Below the pieces are notes generated by a model that saw only the letters and a program-made list of their open reading frames with translations, was not told the origin of the DNA and ran no database searches. Position numbers and translations under genes: made by a program. A DNA stretch of 64,000 bases from Lytechinus variegatus (taxonomy: Eukaryota > Echinodermata > Echinoidea > Temnopleuroida > Toxopneustidae). Below are positions 1 to 12,855 of the stretch, one piece after another. Location of the stretch: positions 7,797,501 through 7,861,500 of the forward strand of contig NC_054758.1 in assembly GCF_018143015.1 (NCBI RefSeq), in the 5' to 3' direction. Every line of letters begins with the position of its first letter. Position 1 is the first letter of the stretch.

Positions 1-60
1 TTGATGCAGAGGTTCAAGGTTCGAGCCCTGGTCACGTTAAAGGTCGGTCCCAGACGTAAA
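1..60 (+). repeat. tRNA-like SINE head remnant at window edge
   Basis: Bases 10-35 contain a B-box-like promoter word (GGTTCGAGCCC) of the kind found in tRNA genes and tRNA-derived SINEs. The left part is cut by the window edge, no A box is visible, and no tRNA fold can be drawn from what is left, so it is called a SINE remnant rather than a gene. Confidence 0.35.
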
Positions 61-99
61 TAATCATATCTGATTGAAACACATCTGAAAAAACTCAAA

Positions 100-121
100 T
101 ACACACACACACACACACACA
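100..121. repeat. (CA)n microsatellite
   Basis: Eleven uninterrupted CA dinucleotides follow the SINE-like fragment. Simple repeat; nothing else is supported in the stretch up to about 480. Confidence 0.9.
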
Positions 122-489
122 CTGAGTCTTGCTTGGCGAGGGCAATACGGGTCTACTGAGGTAAATTTGTACATGTCAGGTGTCTCCTAAAGTTTAATGC
201 TAGCAGTCAAACATTTATTACCTGAGCTGAGAAATAGGCATATTGTAATTCAAATGTATTTTATGTCCTACATGTATGTATTGCTTGTCACTACTTTAGA
301 TTTCAGGTTATTCGTGAACTTGATGATGGAGTCTCGAATACTAAAATCGTTATCACACTGCATGCGCGCACCATGCTTGACACACACAAATAAATAAATG
401 CCTAGATACTTGCGCTTGAATTTGATAAGTTGGGGACACATGCATTACACTACTGGAAGCATTAAACAGTGTCCCACAGTGTGAGCCAC

Positions 490-952
490 AGTGTGTTCAC
501 AGTGTGGAACACAATGTGACATCACTTTCACACTGTTACAATTCCAGCATTTCAACAATGTGAATCACACATATTCGCACAATCGCCCGTGTGAACATGC
601 TGTGAACAGTCACACTGTCAAGGTGTCCACAGGTTGTAAAATATCTCCACACTTTTGAATTTGAGCATTTTAACAGTGTGAATAATATTTCCACTTAGTC
701 CACTATGTGGACACACTGATTGCACTGTGTGATACTGTAATGTTCATTGCGTTATATCTCCACGACTGCTGAACAGTAGCATTTCAACAATGTGAATCTC
801 ATATTCACATAGTTGACCGTGTGAACACGATGGAAACAGTCACACTGTCGAGGTGTCCACAGTGTGAAAATTTCTCCACACTTTTGAATTTGAGCATTTT
901 AACAGTGTGAATAATATTTCCACTTAGTCCACTCTGTGAACACACTGTGATT
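490..952. repeat. CACAGTGTG-rich tandem repeat, period about 232 bp
   Basis: Two diverged copies start near 546 and 778 and share long runs such as TTTGAATTTGAGCATTTTAA. Both copies, and the leader at 490-540, are dense in the near-palindromes CACAGTGTG and CACACTGTG, so the strand can fold back on itself many times. No reading frame is supported. Family unknown to me. Confidence 0.75.
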
Positions 953-1099
953 AGCTATTGAGTTTTGGAACTTTTCTTGGAATGCTCCCCAGGGAGTGGA
1001 GAAGGTAAAATACATTGCATACAGGCATTCAAGGATCCGATGACTGAAGAAATAATATGCTGTAAAGTGCTTTGGGCCATTTATGGGAAAAGTGCTATA

Positions 1100-2087
1100 C
1101 AGTGCGTATCAAAAAAAAGTTTACACTTTGAAAAAATCCTGTAAAATTATACATTTGTAATATCCTGAAGATTTTTCCACTTTTTAACATTGGTACAGAT
1201 CCATTTAAGCAAATGACGATATAAATATCAAAAAAATATTTCCGCTTGAGTGAGCACCGCTTACTTTTGAAAAGTTAGTGAAATATGATTTGCGCAGAAC
1301 CTTGAAATAGCTATGCGAATAAAACTAAACCATTATCATAAAGAACACGTAGAATTTAGCAAGTACAATTGATTTGAAGATATCTTTGACCTCTTTTAAC
1401 TTGTTTCCTTGCCCAATACACTTCGAAGAGTGCATTACGCCTCGCCCCACTCCCCCACACACCAAGGCCATCAAGACGATATTTGATTTACACTGAGCTG
1501 TGATTTACATAAAATGAATTAGGATTGATTTTCAATTTGTTAATGATTGTCAAGCTTGGGGAAAGTGTGGAGAAACAAGTATTAAATAAAAAATTAAATG
1601 TCAACCCACTTAAAATAATAAAAACTTAGTGAAAAAGTGCTGGAGATGTCTGATGTAAACTTGTGTTCAGATTCAATTATGTCCTCAGATCCAGCTGGCA
1701 CAAAAAGGATAAAAGTTGTGCTTACTAAGTGTTGAAATTTCAATTTGGGTGGCATATTTGTTCAACAATGCTTGAATGTATCTGTTTTATCTTAATTGAC
1801 TAAAAGTGCAAGGGAAATGTAGGAAAAATGTATCGCAGGGTAAGTTTGATTTCGCCCTTTCCCCTTGACACTGCGTGAAAACGAGCATTTCTGCGCAAGC
1901 AGATTTCTGTGAGCTTTACAAAAATGGACAGTGCTCATTCAAGTGAAACATTCTGTCAAAACCTTTACTTTCATTGGATAGATGAGACCCAAACCCAAGG
2001 TTATATGTGAAAAAAATACTCACATAATGTATATTTTTTAATTCCCAGAGCTTTTTCAAAGTGTAAACTTTTTTTTGATACGCACTG
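1100..2087 (+). mobile_element. Non-autonomous Tc1/mariner-like DNA element, copy A (988 bp)
   Basis: The ends are inverted repeats of about 37 bp that begin CAGTGCGTATCAAAAAAAAG and are flanked on both sides by TATA, consistent with the TA target duplication of Tc1/mariner elements. Weaker inverted similarity, including a CTTGAGTGAGCAC-type word, extends about 200 bp inward from each end. No transposase frame exists inside, so it depends on another copy. A second copy in the opposite orientation is at 11100-17038. The superfamily is inferred from the target site only. Confidence 0.8.
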
Positions 2088-3017
2088 TATAAGAAACAGG
2101 TAGGCCTATTACTAAATGTTACACCTGTAGCTTGGAAAGTAGCATGTGAAATATATGACTTTTTAGCTCTGCTAAAATGCTTTGTACAGGTCATTGAAAT
2201 TGAAGTTGAAGCCTCTTCCTATCAAAGATAAAATGAACACAAAGAGTTTTTTCATATTCTACTTCCAGACTTCCTGCACCTTTTCATCTCAACTTCATAA
2301 TCTCAATACCCCGGGATTAATCTTTCTAAAATTCCACTTCAAAAAAGAATTGCAGGAGTGTCCCGTTTCATAATATAAATTGTATGTGTGCGACAGTTGT
2401 TTGAACTTCTTTTCAGGTAGAAGTCATCTAATATTCAGTTCATTACGTGGGAGTATTTGATGCACGTCATAACATCACTATTCAGCCGGCTTTTATTCGC
2501 CTATGGGCATATTACAATAAGATTCAGGGTAGATTTTGTTGCATTTTGCTTTCTATTCTTTATCTTCCGGTAGCCAGCACTGTAATGCATTTCCGGGTTA
2601 TTGATTGCATTGGCATCAAAATAATTCTGAAGGGGGTGAACTCTGGATACTTTGCATGTTTTTGGAAAAATTGAGAAATAGTAGTACTTGAGCAAGCCAT
2701 AATATTTTCAAAATATATAACAGCAACAAGATTTACACACAAGATGTGCGACAAAGTGAAAGTAACTTTGTGGTCGTGACTGCAGAATTAAAGCAGGGAT
2801 GTGAGCAATCAAAAATAAAAAGATCTGAAAAAAGCTGAAGAGAGTTGTAAAAGTCTGAAATGGAAAGAGCTCCCACATTATTTTGTATACAGAGGAAAGC
2901 CAAAAATAAGCTGAAATTAAGCTGCAAAAAAAATCTGAATTCTCACACCCCTGTAAAAGTTTGTTTTATTAATTTTGTAATGTTTTTCATTATTTTGGGG
3001 GGCCACCAAACTTTAAT
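2088..3017. other. Intergenic, nothing recognised
   Basis: A+T-rich sequence with only short chance reading frames and no splice-consistent coding segment. No repeat family was recognised here. Confidence 0.6.
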
Positions 3018-3150
3018 ATTGGGCTCGGGTGGCCCGAGTCACAGAGTCAAGGGTTCAAATCCTGCTCCATGCATCACTTTCCTTCAGTAATTTGTGCTGC
3101 ACTCAACCCAGGAGAGATTAAATGGATACCTGGTATGAATCACAAGTTAT
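3018..3150 (+). repeat. tRNA-derived SINE, partial
   Basis: The block has a B box (GGGTTCAAATCC) followed by the shared body CTTCAGTAA..TGTGCTGCACTC..CCCAGG..ATGGATACCTGG, the same order as the fuller copies at 20687 and 35540. The 3' half and the TATT-type tail are missing. Confidence 0.7.
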
Positions 3151-4164
3151 AGTGTATGATTTTTTTTCCCTTCTCTATTTTCTTTCTCATCATTTTGTCC
3201 TCTGTTGTCTTTTTTTCAATTACAAGCAAGAGTAGGTCAATCCTAATGCTGCCATCCTGAAGCCATGCGCAATGCAACAAGCTTGTAAAAGTTGGATTGA
3301 GATTTACATGCCTTATCATGTTGCGACACATCTTGGCAGATTGCACCTTTGTTAACCTCTATCACTAAGTGTGATTTCTTGTTACATGTAACTTTGTTCT
3401 TTGAAAGGCTAGGAAAAAATAGCTAGCTTGGCTGGTTTGCACTCCATTATTAAACCAGGTCATTTCATTTTGGCCCTTACGGCTGAACATAAAAATTTAC
3501 CTGAAACTTTTTTAGCGCAATTAACTTACAAAGCCTTTTAGAACAAGCCCTCATAACTTTATGAACAGCTGTACTTGTGGAACACCTACGTACCATTTTA
3601 AATCACCACAGTACATGTAACAATGCAAGCCTAAGAAATCATGCATGGCACATAAATTGTAATACAAAGAGTACAAAATACCTTTGCTATAGTATACATG
3701 TACATATGTAACAAAGATAGATAACAAAGAAAATGGGTGCAACCAACCAATTACATATATTGGGTTATGTAAACACAAGAAGAATGGGGAAATTAGGAGT
3801 GCCAAAACAGGAGTCTGTATTTTGTACAGTATGCCAGGGTATCCACAGTATAAAATATATATCAAAAGATTGAACTCAAAACTTCTCCCAGAATCTTCAA
3901 CTGTTAGATTTTGAAGGAAAAAAAGGGGACCACAAATATTAAAAACCTTGATCTAGTGATCATATTTATAATTAAAATAATACATCTATCATTCATACAC
4001 TTCCTATATAGTTGGGGACAAATAAATGTGGGGAACATGTGCAAAATAGTTGAGCAATCATCATAATCATCATGCTCAATTTCTATTCAATTTCATATGA
4101 ATTTTTCTACAATTAAAGTTTTGACAATCTATAGACTTTGTAATTTTGTATTTGTCATTCGACT
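3151..4164. other. Intergenic, nothing recognised
   Basis: Low-complexity A+T-rich DNA with many ACATGTA words. No coding frame or clear repeat structure is supported. Confidence 0.55.
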
Positions 4165-4307
4165 TTTAAGAGGTACATGCACAAGCACATGTAGCCCATT
4201 AAGCCTACCTTATGTACAAATATTTACATGCAAATAATGAGAATACTCAATGAACCCAACACTACAATGTACAAGTACATACATGTAGGAATACATGTAA
4301 TGTAGGC

Positions 4308-4367
<60 letters not shown>

Positions 4368-4391
4368 ATACTGCTGCTGCTGCTGCTACTG

Positions 4392-4426
<35 letters not shown>

Positions 4427-4560
4427 AGTACTACTACTACTACTACTCCTACTACTACTCCTACTACTACTACTACCATAGTCTACTACTAATACTACTG
4501 CTACTACTACTACAACTACTACTACTGCTGTTCCTACTACTACTATTACTATGACTACTA
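4165..4560. repeat. Flank plus (CTA)n microsatellite, copy 1
   Basis: A unique-looking leader (4165-4304) runs into an imperfect CTA/TAC triplet array with CTG islands (about 4305-4560). The leader is repeated at 4695-4816, so leader and array duplicated together. Confidence 0.85.
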
Positions 4561-4694
4561 TTACAACTGCTATAGTCTACTTAAGCTACTACTTCTATTT
4601 AGGGCCATTTTCGATCTAACGTCTTTATCACTAGTCTTGTTGATAATCACTTGCTTTTTGCCTCTTAGCGATATCGATAACCTTTGTAAAATTT

Positions 4695-4945
4695 GACTTT
4701 TAAGAGGTACATGTACATGTATGTAGCCGATTAAGCCTGCATGTACAAATTAAACGCAAATAATGAGAATACTCAATTAGTGAACGTAATACTACATGTA
4801 CATGTAGGCATATGTAGGCCTACTACTACTACTACTACCACTACTAACTACTGCTACTACATCCATAGGGCCTACTACGGTCATTTACTACCACTATTGC
4901 TAAGTACTACTACTACTACTATTACTATTACTACCACTACTACTA
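4695..4945. repeat. Flank plus (CTA)n microsatellite, copy 2
   Basis: This repeats the leader of copy 1 (shared words GACTTTTAAGAGGTACATG and AATAATGAGAATACTCAAT) and then enters a shorter, more degenerate CTA array from about 4817. Confidence 0.85.
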
Positions 4946-7897
4946 CTACTCCTATGTTTATTTACCATTAATGCGTCCTATGAAAGTGTTCTTTCCCAAG
5001 GATTGTAGAAATTCCAACTAAAATGATTTTTTTTTTCTCAATCTCAATCTCAGTCTCTACTAATTATTTGACCATGACCTGTCTACAGCTGGCCTGGGAA
5101 ACCTGACAACAATGATTTGAGATACTCAAACAATTTATCCACTCATCTGAGGATAAATAGCAAGGAAGGTCACTTCAAACTAGAATACAGATTCATATCA
5201 TTCTTCCCTTTCCCTCTCTCTCTCTCTCTAGCTATAAATGAAATATGTACATGTAGGCCTACCTTTTCAGACTAGGACATTTTACAAAACATATCACATC
5301 TGTCAGATGTCAGCCTACATTGTATACATGCACATTATGTGGCCAGGCTACTATTAAAGCAGAATTACAGCTGGCTAATATTGTGGTGCTACATCAGAGC
5401 TGTATTGTCTGAAACTATTACATACCAGATTTTTGAATAGGAAAAATGGGACTAAGCAATTAAACAATCAAAAGTTCACATTAAATGTGCTGTGTGCCTT
5501 TGTGTGGCAAAATCGTCATGAAGTGTGAATTGCAGTAAATTGTTGTCAGTGGTGTGTTGAGCCAAACTTTTGAGGGGGCCAAACATGGCACACACTACAC
5601 CACTGCAATCTTTTTTTTCTAAGTTACGAGCGAGCAAATATTTTGAGCTCTTTATATTGAAAATCTGATTTTAAATAATAATATAGGCTTACTGATTTAT
5701 ATAGTGCACAGAAAATATGTCCATATATTCTACTGTGCTGTAATTAAGAGCTTGTTTTGTGATAAATTGATCGATTCAGAAAATAACATATTTGACTCCT
5801 TTTCATTTCAACCTATTTTACTAATTGTTTTCAATTCTTTTCTTTTTTTGGGGGGTAGGGTGTCATGCCCCCTCCCCCCCCCCCCCATCTCTATACCCAT
5901 ATCAATTTGTTGTGTACAAAAAACGCTCCTCTTATAAGGCATAGAAATGGGACGTTTAACGCACAGTCACTAATACGCGCCGCTGTCTTCGCATCGTGCA
6001 GGCAGTCTACGTGTATAGTGGCGGGCTGCTACATTGCGGTGCAGGGGTGTTCAACTTACATATCGTGAGCGCACTCAGCTGCGTGTTTTCACTTCTTCTC
6101 CTTTCTCTCCTTTTCTTGTCATTTTTCCTCGCATTACTTGTTTTCATAAATTTCCCTCTCACTTTCCTCGTTTTCTCACTCCCTTCAGTTTTGTAACTCT
6201 TCTTGATCACTTGCATTCATTGGCACACCCCCCGGTCAAAAATGGTACGGTCCTATCCAACATACACTCAAGTCGTCGCTGTACGAATAATGAAAACGTG
6301 CAAAATTCTTCACGCGCTGCGTTGCCTAGCTATGCGTGTGTACTGTGTACTATACTGTGTACACACAATGCCATCGGCTGAACCCGCCAAACTATAGTGA
6401 CCAATTATTGCAAAAGCTTTTGCAAATGTGAAAAGTGACAGAGGTTTTTCTTATCCAATCAAAATCATTCTTAGGTATTCGCAATCTACAGCATTTTCTG
6501 CAAAATGTCTTTTTTTGATAGGGTCTATTACTCTATTGTGACGTATATATTTTTTTACAACAATGTGAAGTCGCACCAAACGTTTCGTTTCCTGCACTTG
6601 CCCATTGGCTCATGTACAAATGGATTTCCAAAATCATCAAGAAAGGTTCCAAAAACCTCAAAAGTGACAGAACTTAATTTGACTAAAATTAAATGAAAAT
6701 CATATCATGTTCAAGGTGAGAATCTGCTCTATTCTATTCTGTTTTGATAGATCACCTTGTTGACGCGTTTGGGAGATATCTTAGCAAATCCCTCAAAGAC
6801 AGCGTATTTTCTATTATTCTCCATAGGGAAATAATTTAACACGCTACACACTGCAAAAAAGGAGCGCAAACAAATTGATATGGTCTCCATATACAAATGA
6901 TCTCCTACATTATGTGTGTGTAGCTGACATATACAGATCTAGGTATACGCTCAGAATTGGTGAGCTGCTGAGCACTACCAACTAGTGCTGTAGGGACATC
7001 GAGGAAAGCTGGATGGCCCAAAAGTGAAGCTGAGGAAACAGTCCTGGGGGGGGGGGCACTCACATATATTGGTGTTACCGGGGACGTGCCGCTTTTATGA
7101 CCCCCTTTTTTGGACCTAATTTTCAATTCACGATATACTCCGAATGACAAAATTTCCATTCAGAAATCCCCACCCCACTCGCAAAACCGGTTACGAAACA
7201 TCTCAGCTCCTACATGCACTCATTCAATGAACAAGGTTATAATATAACCTTGTTCTCAGTTATATCTCCATGTGTGGCAAAATAATGGTGGCAATGTTTG
7301 GCTTAATTTCTCTTTTTATATGGGACAAATGCTTGTTTTTCTTACACTGTCAGTTTTCATTACAGGCATTCATCATATAACTTGGCTCTTATGTAAATTT
7401 AATTCTTGAAATTATTTTTTTCTTAATTAAATATAGAGATTGAAAAATGAAAATTTTCTTGCCATATTACTTTCCACCAATAGAGGGCGTACACAAAAAT
7501 ATGCCCAAAATTCAAGTTTTTGAGCGCTCTGGTGAATACAAAAATTATTCCCAAGTTACTAATGAAAAATAAATTGCAACTGTATGGAAATCAGTAATTT
7601 TGGTCACAAAAGTGATATTTTAATGATTTTTCAAAGTGTGTGCTATGTACAGCATTGGCATACCATAGTCCTACCTGTAGATTCCCCACAGGCAGGATGG
7701 TTGCAGTGTACAAGTGCCTACATGTAGCCCTGCCAAAATTGTCGAGCATGAGCACCACGTGTGACAGCTGCATGCACGGCTTTACAACTCCCTCCGCTAG
7801 CAACTCCATGCGCCGCTAGAGCCAACATAATACATGTACTGCGCTAGCGTGCACCGTACCTACTGTACTGCGATCCTGTTCCTTAGACCGTTTACCC
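4946..7897. other. Intergenic, simple repeats only
   Basis: The stretch holds a short (TC)n run near 5211-5229, a poly-C tract near 5869-5886, and a poly-G run near 7027-7035. The many short open frames overlap each other on both strands and lack family motifs, so none is called a gene. Confidence 0.55.
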
Positions 7898-8449
7898 GGG
7901 GGGGCCACTTCCATTCACGAGTGGATACCATGCGCGACCATGGGGTCTCGAAAAGCACCCTAAACACGTAATTTTCATATTCTTAAAATGCACCCCTTAA
8001 CAAGTATTGGTGTGTGAAACCCATCCCTTAACAAGTATTGGAAACAAAACTCTTGGCAAATATTCCCTGAAATGAACCCCTAAACAAGTACAGGAATGTT
8101 TTATTGTTTATACGGGTCCTTTGGTCGTCGGCTTTATCCTATTTAGTTTAGTACGACCCCACCGTCTACACCTCGCGCAAATCGGACTCTAAACACGAAG
8201 TGTTGAGGCAAAAAGGACATCCTTTATAAAACATTTTAATTTTGTTTTATCATCCCCGCAAATTCGACCCTAAAGGCCTAAACACGTAATTTTCCTGGAT
8301 AAATAGATACCCTTTTTTTCATTATTTTTGTGTTTTTGACACCCTTATCACGTTACGTACGTAACGTGCCCTATCGTGAAAAAGACATCCTTTTTACGTG
8401 TTTTTTTGGTCGCGCATGGTATCCACTCGTCAATGTAAGTGGCCCCCCC
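7898..8449. mobile_element. MITE with 43-bp terminal inverted repeats starting in poly-G
   Basis: The left end reads GGGGGGGCCACTTCCATTCA and the right end is its inverse with two or three mismatches; identity continues through GAGTGGATACCATGCGCGAC. The inside carries several copies of a CCCTTAACAAGTATTGG-type word and no coding frame. A target duplication could not be fixed because the ends are homopolymers. Non-autonomous DNA element; superfamily unknown. Confidence 0.85.
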
Positions 8450-10140
8450 GTATGAATACGCCGAAACGGACCGTTTATCACACCACCCGGTACCTCAAAT
8501 GATGTTCATGCAGGCTCCACGAACATCACTTGAGGAAGTTGAGGTAACCGCCCAGTATGTATTCAGTTTCCAAGACCCTGTATTCACCTTTGTAGTCAGT
8601 CAGTTCCTTAGTCTTACACCCCCCATTTCATTTTTTGCAGGGTTTCATGCGGCACACCCCCATCAAAATACAATTTGAGTGCCCCCCCCCCCACAGGAAA
8701 CAGTATGTCCAAGCATGTACAGGTTGTCAATGAATTCAGTGATAGTCATGAGATATTTGAATGTTGATCTATCAATGATACAGTAACCATTTTGACTATC
8801 AATTATCTGCTATTTTGCTAATATAATATTACCACTTCATATTGTTGTCAAATTACCACTTAACCAGCTCATCAAACACTTTAGCCTTGGCTTTGATCCA
8901 TTTTTTTTTTTACTTTAGCCGTATTATCATGACTATGAGTGCAGGCATGTCGTTAGCAATACTATAGCAGAGCTCAGACTGAGGCACATACCACCGGATT
9001 CATCGAACACTCATCTCTGCATCTTGTTTTGGAGAGTCTCACTTCTCACACTGCGGACACAAGTCAAAACCAAAGCAGAACAGAAGAAAAAAAATATACT
9101 CACCAAAACAAAACACACCCAATCAGTCTGTAGAATTAAGGAAACAGCAAATCAATATTTGTCCAAAGATCCCGACTCAAGTCTCCTTTTTTATACTTAC
9201 ACGCTGTAAGCAATGTTTATCTGATGCACTAACCTGCTAGTAACCACCAGTACAACAATTAATACACCAGTGCACCAGACGGACGGAGGCCGAATACTCC
9301 GAATGTGATCTCTCTGCATAGATGCAGTACATGTCTGTGTACCGTAACTCACCCAGCGCCCGTTACCTTCAACACGTAAAACGTAAAGCTGTAATGAGCC
9401 AAAATAGGTCCATGAATGAGCTGAAGAGTTGGAGGAGTTACCATGGAAATCGAAAATAGGTCTGATGGGTTGAAAGTGGCTGGATGCTTGTTTTGTTTGT
9501 TTGTCTTTTATTTTGCTCTGTTTGTTTTTGTGTTTTTTTTTCATTTGGCTAGCTTAGATCTATAACTCCGCATATATTTCACTTCATCTCGTTTCATATC
9601 GGCGGAAGCCCAAAAAATTAGAGGGGGTCTACCTGAAATTTTTATGGACACAAGTAAACAAATTTGACAAGCGAAAAAAAAAAGGTCATCAACCTAAATT
9701 TTAGGGGGGCAAGATACATTTGAGGGGATCCACCAGAATTTAGGGGGCGAAGCAGGAAACAAAATTGACAAGCAAAAAAAAAGGTTATCAACTAAAATTC
9801 TAACCCCCCCCCCTCACCTCAATTTTTTGGGGGACCTGTCCCCCCCCCCCCCGCTTCCGCCGCTTATGTCTCGTTTACTTTTTGATGAAAAAGTTGTGCA
9901 AGTAATAAAGTAGGACAGTAGAAAGACCCCCCCCCCCCTCTAAAAAAGGAAGGAAGGTCGAGCCAAAGAAAACACAGAAACATTAAGGAGAGAAGGAAGA
10001 ACAAAAATGATAACAGGAGGTTTGTAAATAAAATAAAAATGGGGAATAGGCCTAATTTGATTTGTTTTTTGTAGAAATAAAAACGCTCAAAATAATGTCC
10101 TGTTTTAGGTCCGATCCACACGCGCAGAAAGGGGGGGGGG
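8450..10140. other. Intergenic with poly-C/poly-G-edged repeat debris
   Basis: Between 9610 and 9860 two diverged copies of a unit with TTGACAAGC followed by A8-10 and a GGTNATCAAC-type word lie next to G or C runs. The same unit recurs at 28320-28470, so this is an interspersed repeat. The remaining sequence shows no gene. Confidence 0.5.
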
Positions 10141-10162
10141 GGGCTTGGGGCTCTGCACCCCT

Positions 10163-10164
<2 letters not shown>

Positions 10165-10195
<31 letters not shown>
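10165..10195. repeat. (TA)n microsatellite
   Basis: Uninterrupted TA dinucleotides lie directly after a poly-G tract and a GGGGCTCTGCACCCCT palindrome-like word. Confidence 0.9.
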
Positions 10196-10509
10196 CATAT
10201 AATGTTTGGAGAGAAAAATTTAAGGAAAAGGAGAGGGAAAATGGTTACAGTCAGGCGCGGCTCTAAACTAAACGTTTGGGGGTGGACTGCCGGGAAACTG
10301 GTTTGTGTTGTTCATCACCAGGCGTCTTTTTTTTCTTTTCTTTTAAGAGCGATATTTAAAAAACTGTGAAAGTTTGAACGTAAAAAGGTATATAGAACAT
10401 GGCATGAGATGGGGTTTAAATGCAGTGGCGTAACAGGAGGGAGCAGGGTGCAAGCTGCATGCCCCCCCCCCCCCCCTTGGCGTATTTCACCGCGAAAATA
10501 CAACAAAAA

Positions 10510-10720
10510 AATATGGGAAAAGGAGAAAAGGGAGAAAGAAAGAAAGAAAGAAAGGAAGGAAGGAAGGAAGGAAGGAAGGAAGGAAAGGAAAGGAAAGGAA
10601 AGGAAAGGAAAGGAAAGGAAAGGAAAGGAAAGGAAAGGAAAGGAAAGGAAAGGAAAGGAAAGGAAAGGAAAGGGGGAAGGGAAAGGGTGAAAAGAAAGGG
10701 AAAGGAACATAAATAGAGAA
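10510..10720. repeat. Purine microsatellite (GAAA/GGAA/GGAAA)n
   Basis: The plus strand is almost pure purine for about 200 bp: GAAA units, then GGAA units, then about 22 GGAAA units. The long Lys/Glu/Gly-rich and Phe/Leu-rich frames here are artefacts of the repeat. Confidence 0.95.
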
Positions 10721-11718
10721 AATGGAAGGAAAGTGGGAAAGTACGAAATATCCAGAAATACTAGCATGATAAGCAAGAGAGATATAAAATCAAAAGATAA
10801 TTATGACTCAATTGCACATGCCAGAATGGCGGGAAAATGGGAGAAAGAGGCAAAAAGAAACGGGAAATAAAGGTAGAGCCAAAAGCTAAATTGAAAAATC
10901 AGAATATGAAGAAAAGAGACAAGAACAAAAAAGCTTTTATTAAAACACGACAGGGCTGCCGAGAATTAAAAAATATAAAGAACGGGAAGAAAGGTGGATC
11001 GCATATAATAGGCGTGCTAAATTTTATGCAATAATGGTCGCAATTAGGACAAAAGATACTTATTAGCCAAGTTGTATCATGGATCTATCCATGGTTATAC
11101 AGTGCGTATCAAAAAAAAGTTTACACTTTGAAAAAGCCATGGGAATTAACAATATACAACATGTGGGTAATTTTTTTCACATATAATTATGGGTCTGGGT
11201 CTCATATATCCAATGACAGTAAAAATTTTGACAGAATGTTACACTTGAGTGAGCACTGTCCATTTTTGTAAAGCTGGCAGAAATCTGTTTGCGCAGAAAT
11301 GCTTGTTTTCACGCTGTGTCAAGGGGAAAGGGCGAAATCAAACTTACCCTGCGAAGCATTTCTCATAAATTTCCCTAGCACTTTTAGCCAATTGACATAA
11401 AACGGATACATTCAAGCATTTTGTAACAATTTTGCCGCCCAAATTTGAAATTTCAACACTTAGTAAGCACAACCTTTACCCTTTTTGTGCCAGCTGGATC
11501 TGAGGACATAACTGAATCTGAACAAAAGTTTATATCAGACATCTCCAGCATTTTCACTAAGTTTTTATCATTTAAAGTTGGTTTACATTTGATTTTTCAT
11601 TTAATACTTGTTTCTCCACACTTTTCCCAAGCTTGGCAACGCTTCACAAAATGAAAATCAAGCCTAAGCCATGTAAATGGCTAGTGGTGCAAATATTCGA
11701 ATTTTCTGCTGTCCCGGT

Positions 11719-11749
11719 CCGCCGGCTTTCGGCGGGAGCCTCGGGGCTC
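11719..11749 (+). other. Two G+C-rich hairpins in the LINE 5' leader
   Basis: CCGCCG (11719-11724) pairs with CGGCGG (11730-11735) around a five-base loop, and GAGCC (11736-11740) pairs with GGCTC (11745-11749) around TCGG. They lie 40-70 bases from the element's 5' end in otherwise A+T-rich DNA. A role in promoter or RNA structure is inference. Confidence 0.5.
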
Positions 11750-12855
11750 TCCGCAGCGACTCTGGTTGCATTCTCGGAGGAATCGATGCGTTAATGAATT
11801 TCGCAAGCGTCCCTGCAGTGAATTTGAGAACTACCCAGATTCTGCATCGCTAACACAATCTTTAATCATTGCAATGTTTTGGGCCTTTTTTTATATTTTG
11901 CCTCTAGTTTTTCCACTGACGTATATTTACGCAAAGATTTTTTTTTTGTATGTATATTCATATGAATTTTTCTTGTAGTGCTTCAAGTTCAGCATATGTT
12001 TGCTGATATCTTGCTTTAAACTGTTAGTAACTCTGCAATAGGCCTATATTTGTGCCTTATTGAGTATTATGCGGCTTTTTTTCTGGGGGCATAATTTTCC
12101 TCACTCGGGCCAACTATTTTTATTTCTTTTAAAATTGGAACATGGGGTATATAGTGTCTGTAACCACTCATGTGTATATTGCGTTCATTCAATGCTGAAT
12201 TTGTTGCAGATCTGCAAGCATATGTAAGTTATGGGTTCTTTCTCTTCTTTTTAACCATCCGATCTGACTGCAGAATCTTCTTTGCTTTTGTTTTGTATAC
12301 ACATATCACGACATGTATTTGCGGATAGACCACTAGAATGCATTTATCGATCTTTTTTATTCTACACATCACACAGGCTTAAGTCCTGCTTCTTGCTTTG
12401 CTTTTTTTAAATTACTACTTAGCTGTCTCCATTTGATATGACCTCGTTTTGTTATTTTTTTGTGTTTTTTTTATATAGATTTCATCAGGAGAGACGGACG
12501 CAGTATGATTTTTTTTTCTGTCCTTGCCTTATTTTGCTTACTTGCGTTCTTGTTGATATTTGTTGCTTGTTTGTTTACATTAGGTCTATTTTTAGTAATT
12601 CACTAAGGACCAGTTAAGTTTGTTTTGTTTTCATTTTTATTTCTCTTTCTCATCACCTTTATTTCCAACCCCCCACTCCAAATTTTGCACTGCACGAGGT
12701 CAATTCCCCTGCTTTATTTCTGTTCTTTTACTCCTCTTCTATTGCCTTTTCACTGACACACATTTTTTCTTCTCTTCTACACATACTCGGGAACAGGCAC
12801 GTCGCACAGTGTATTGTTTCCTTTAGGTTCCATTTAACCACCATCTCCCCTGCTT

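Noticed and set aside
10315-10776. Long Lys/Glu-rich and Phe/Leu-rich frames on both strands
   Set aside because: Artefacts of the (GGAAA)n purine repeat.
11679-11800. HDV-like self-cleaving ribozyme at the LINE 5' end
   Set aside because: Two hairpins are present, but the first bases have no downstream complement that would form the required P1 helix.
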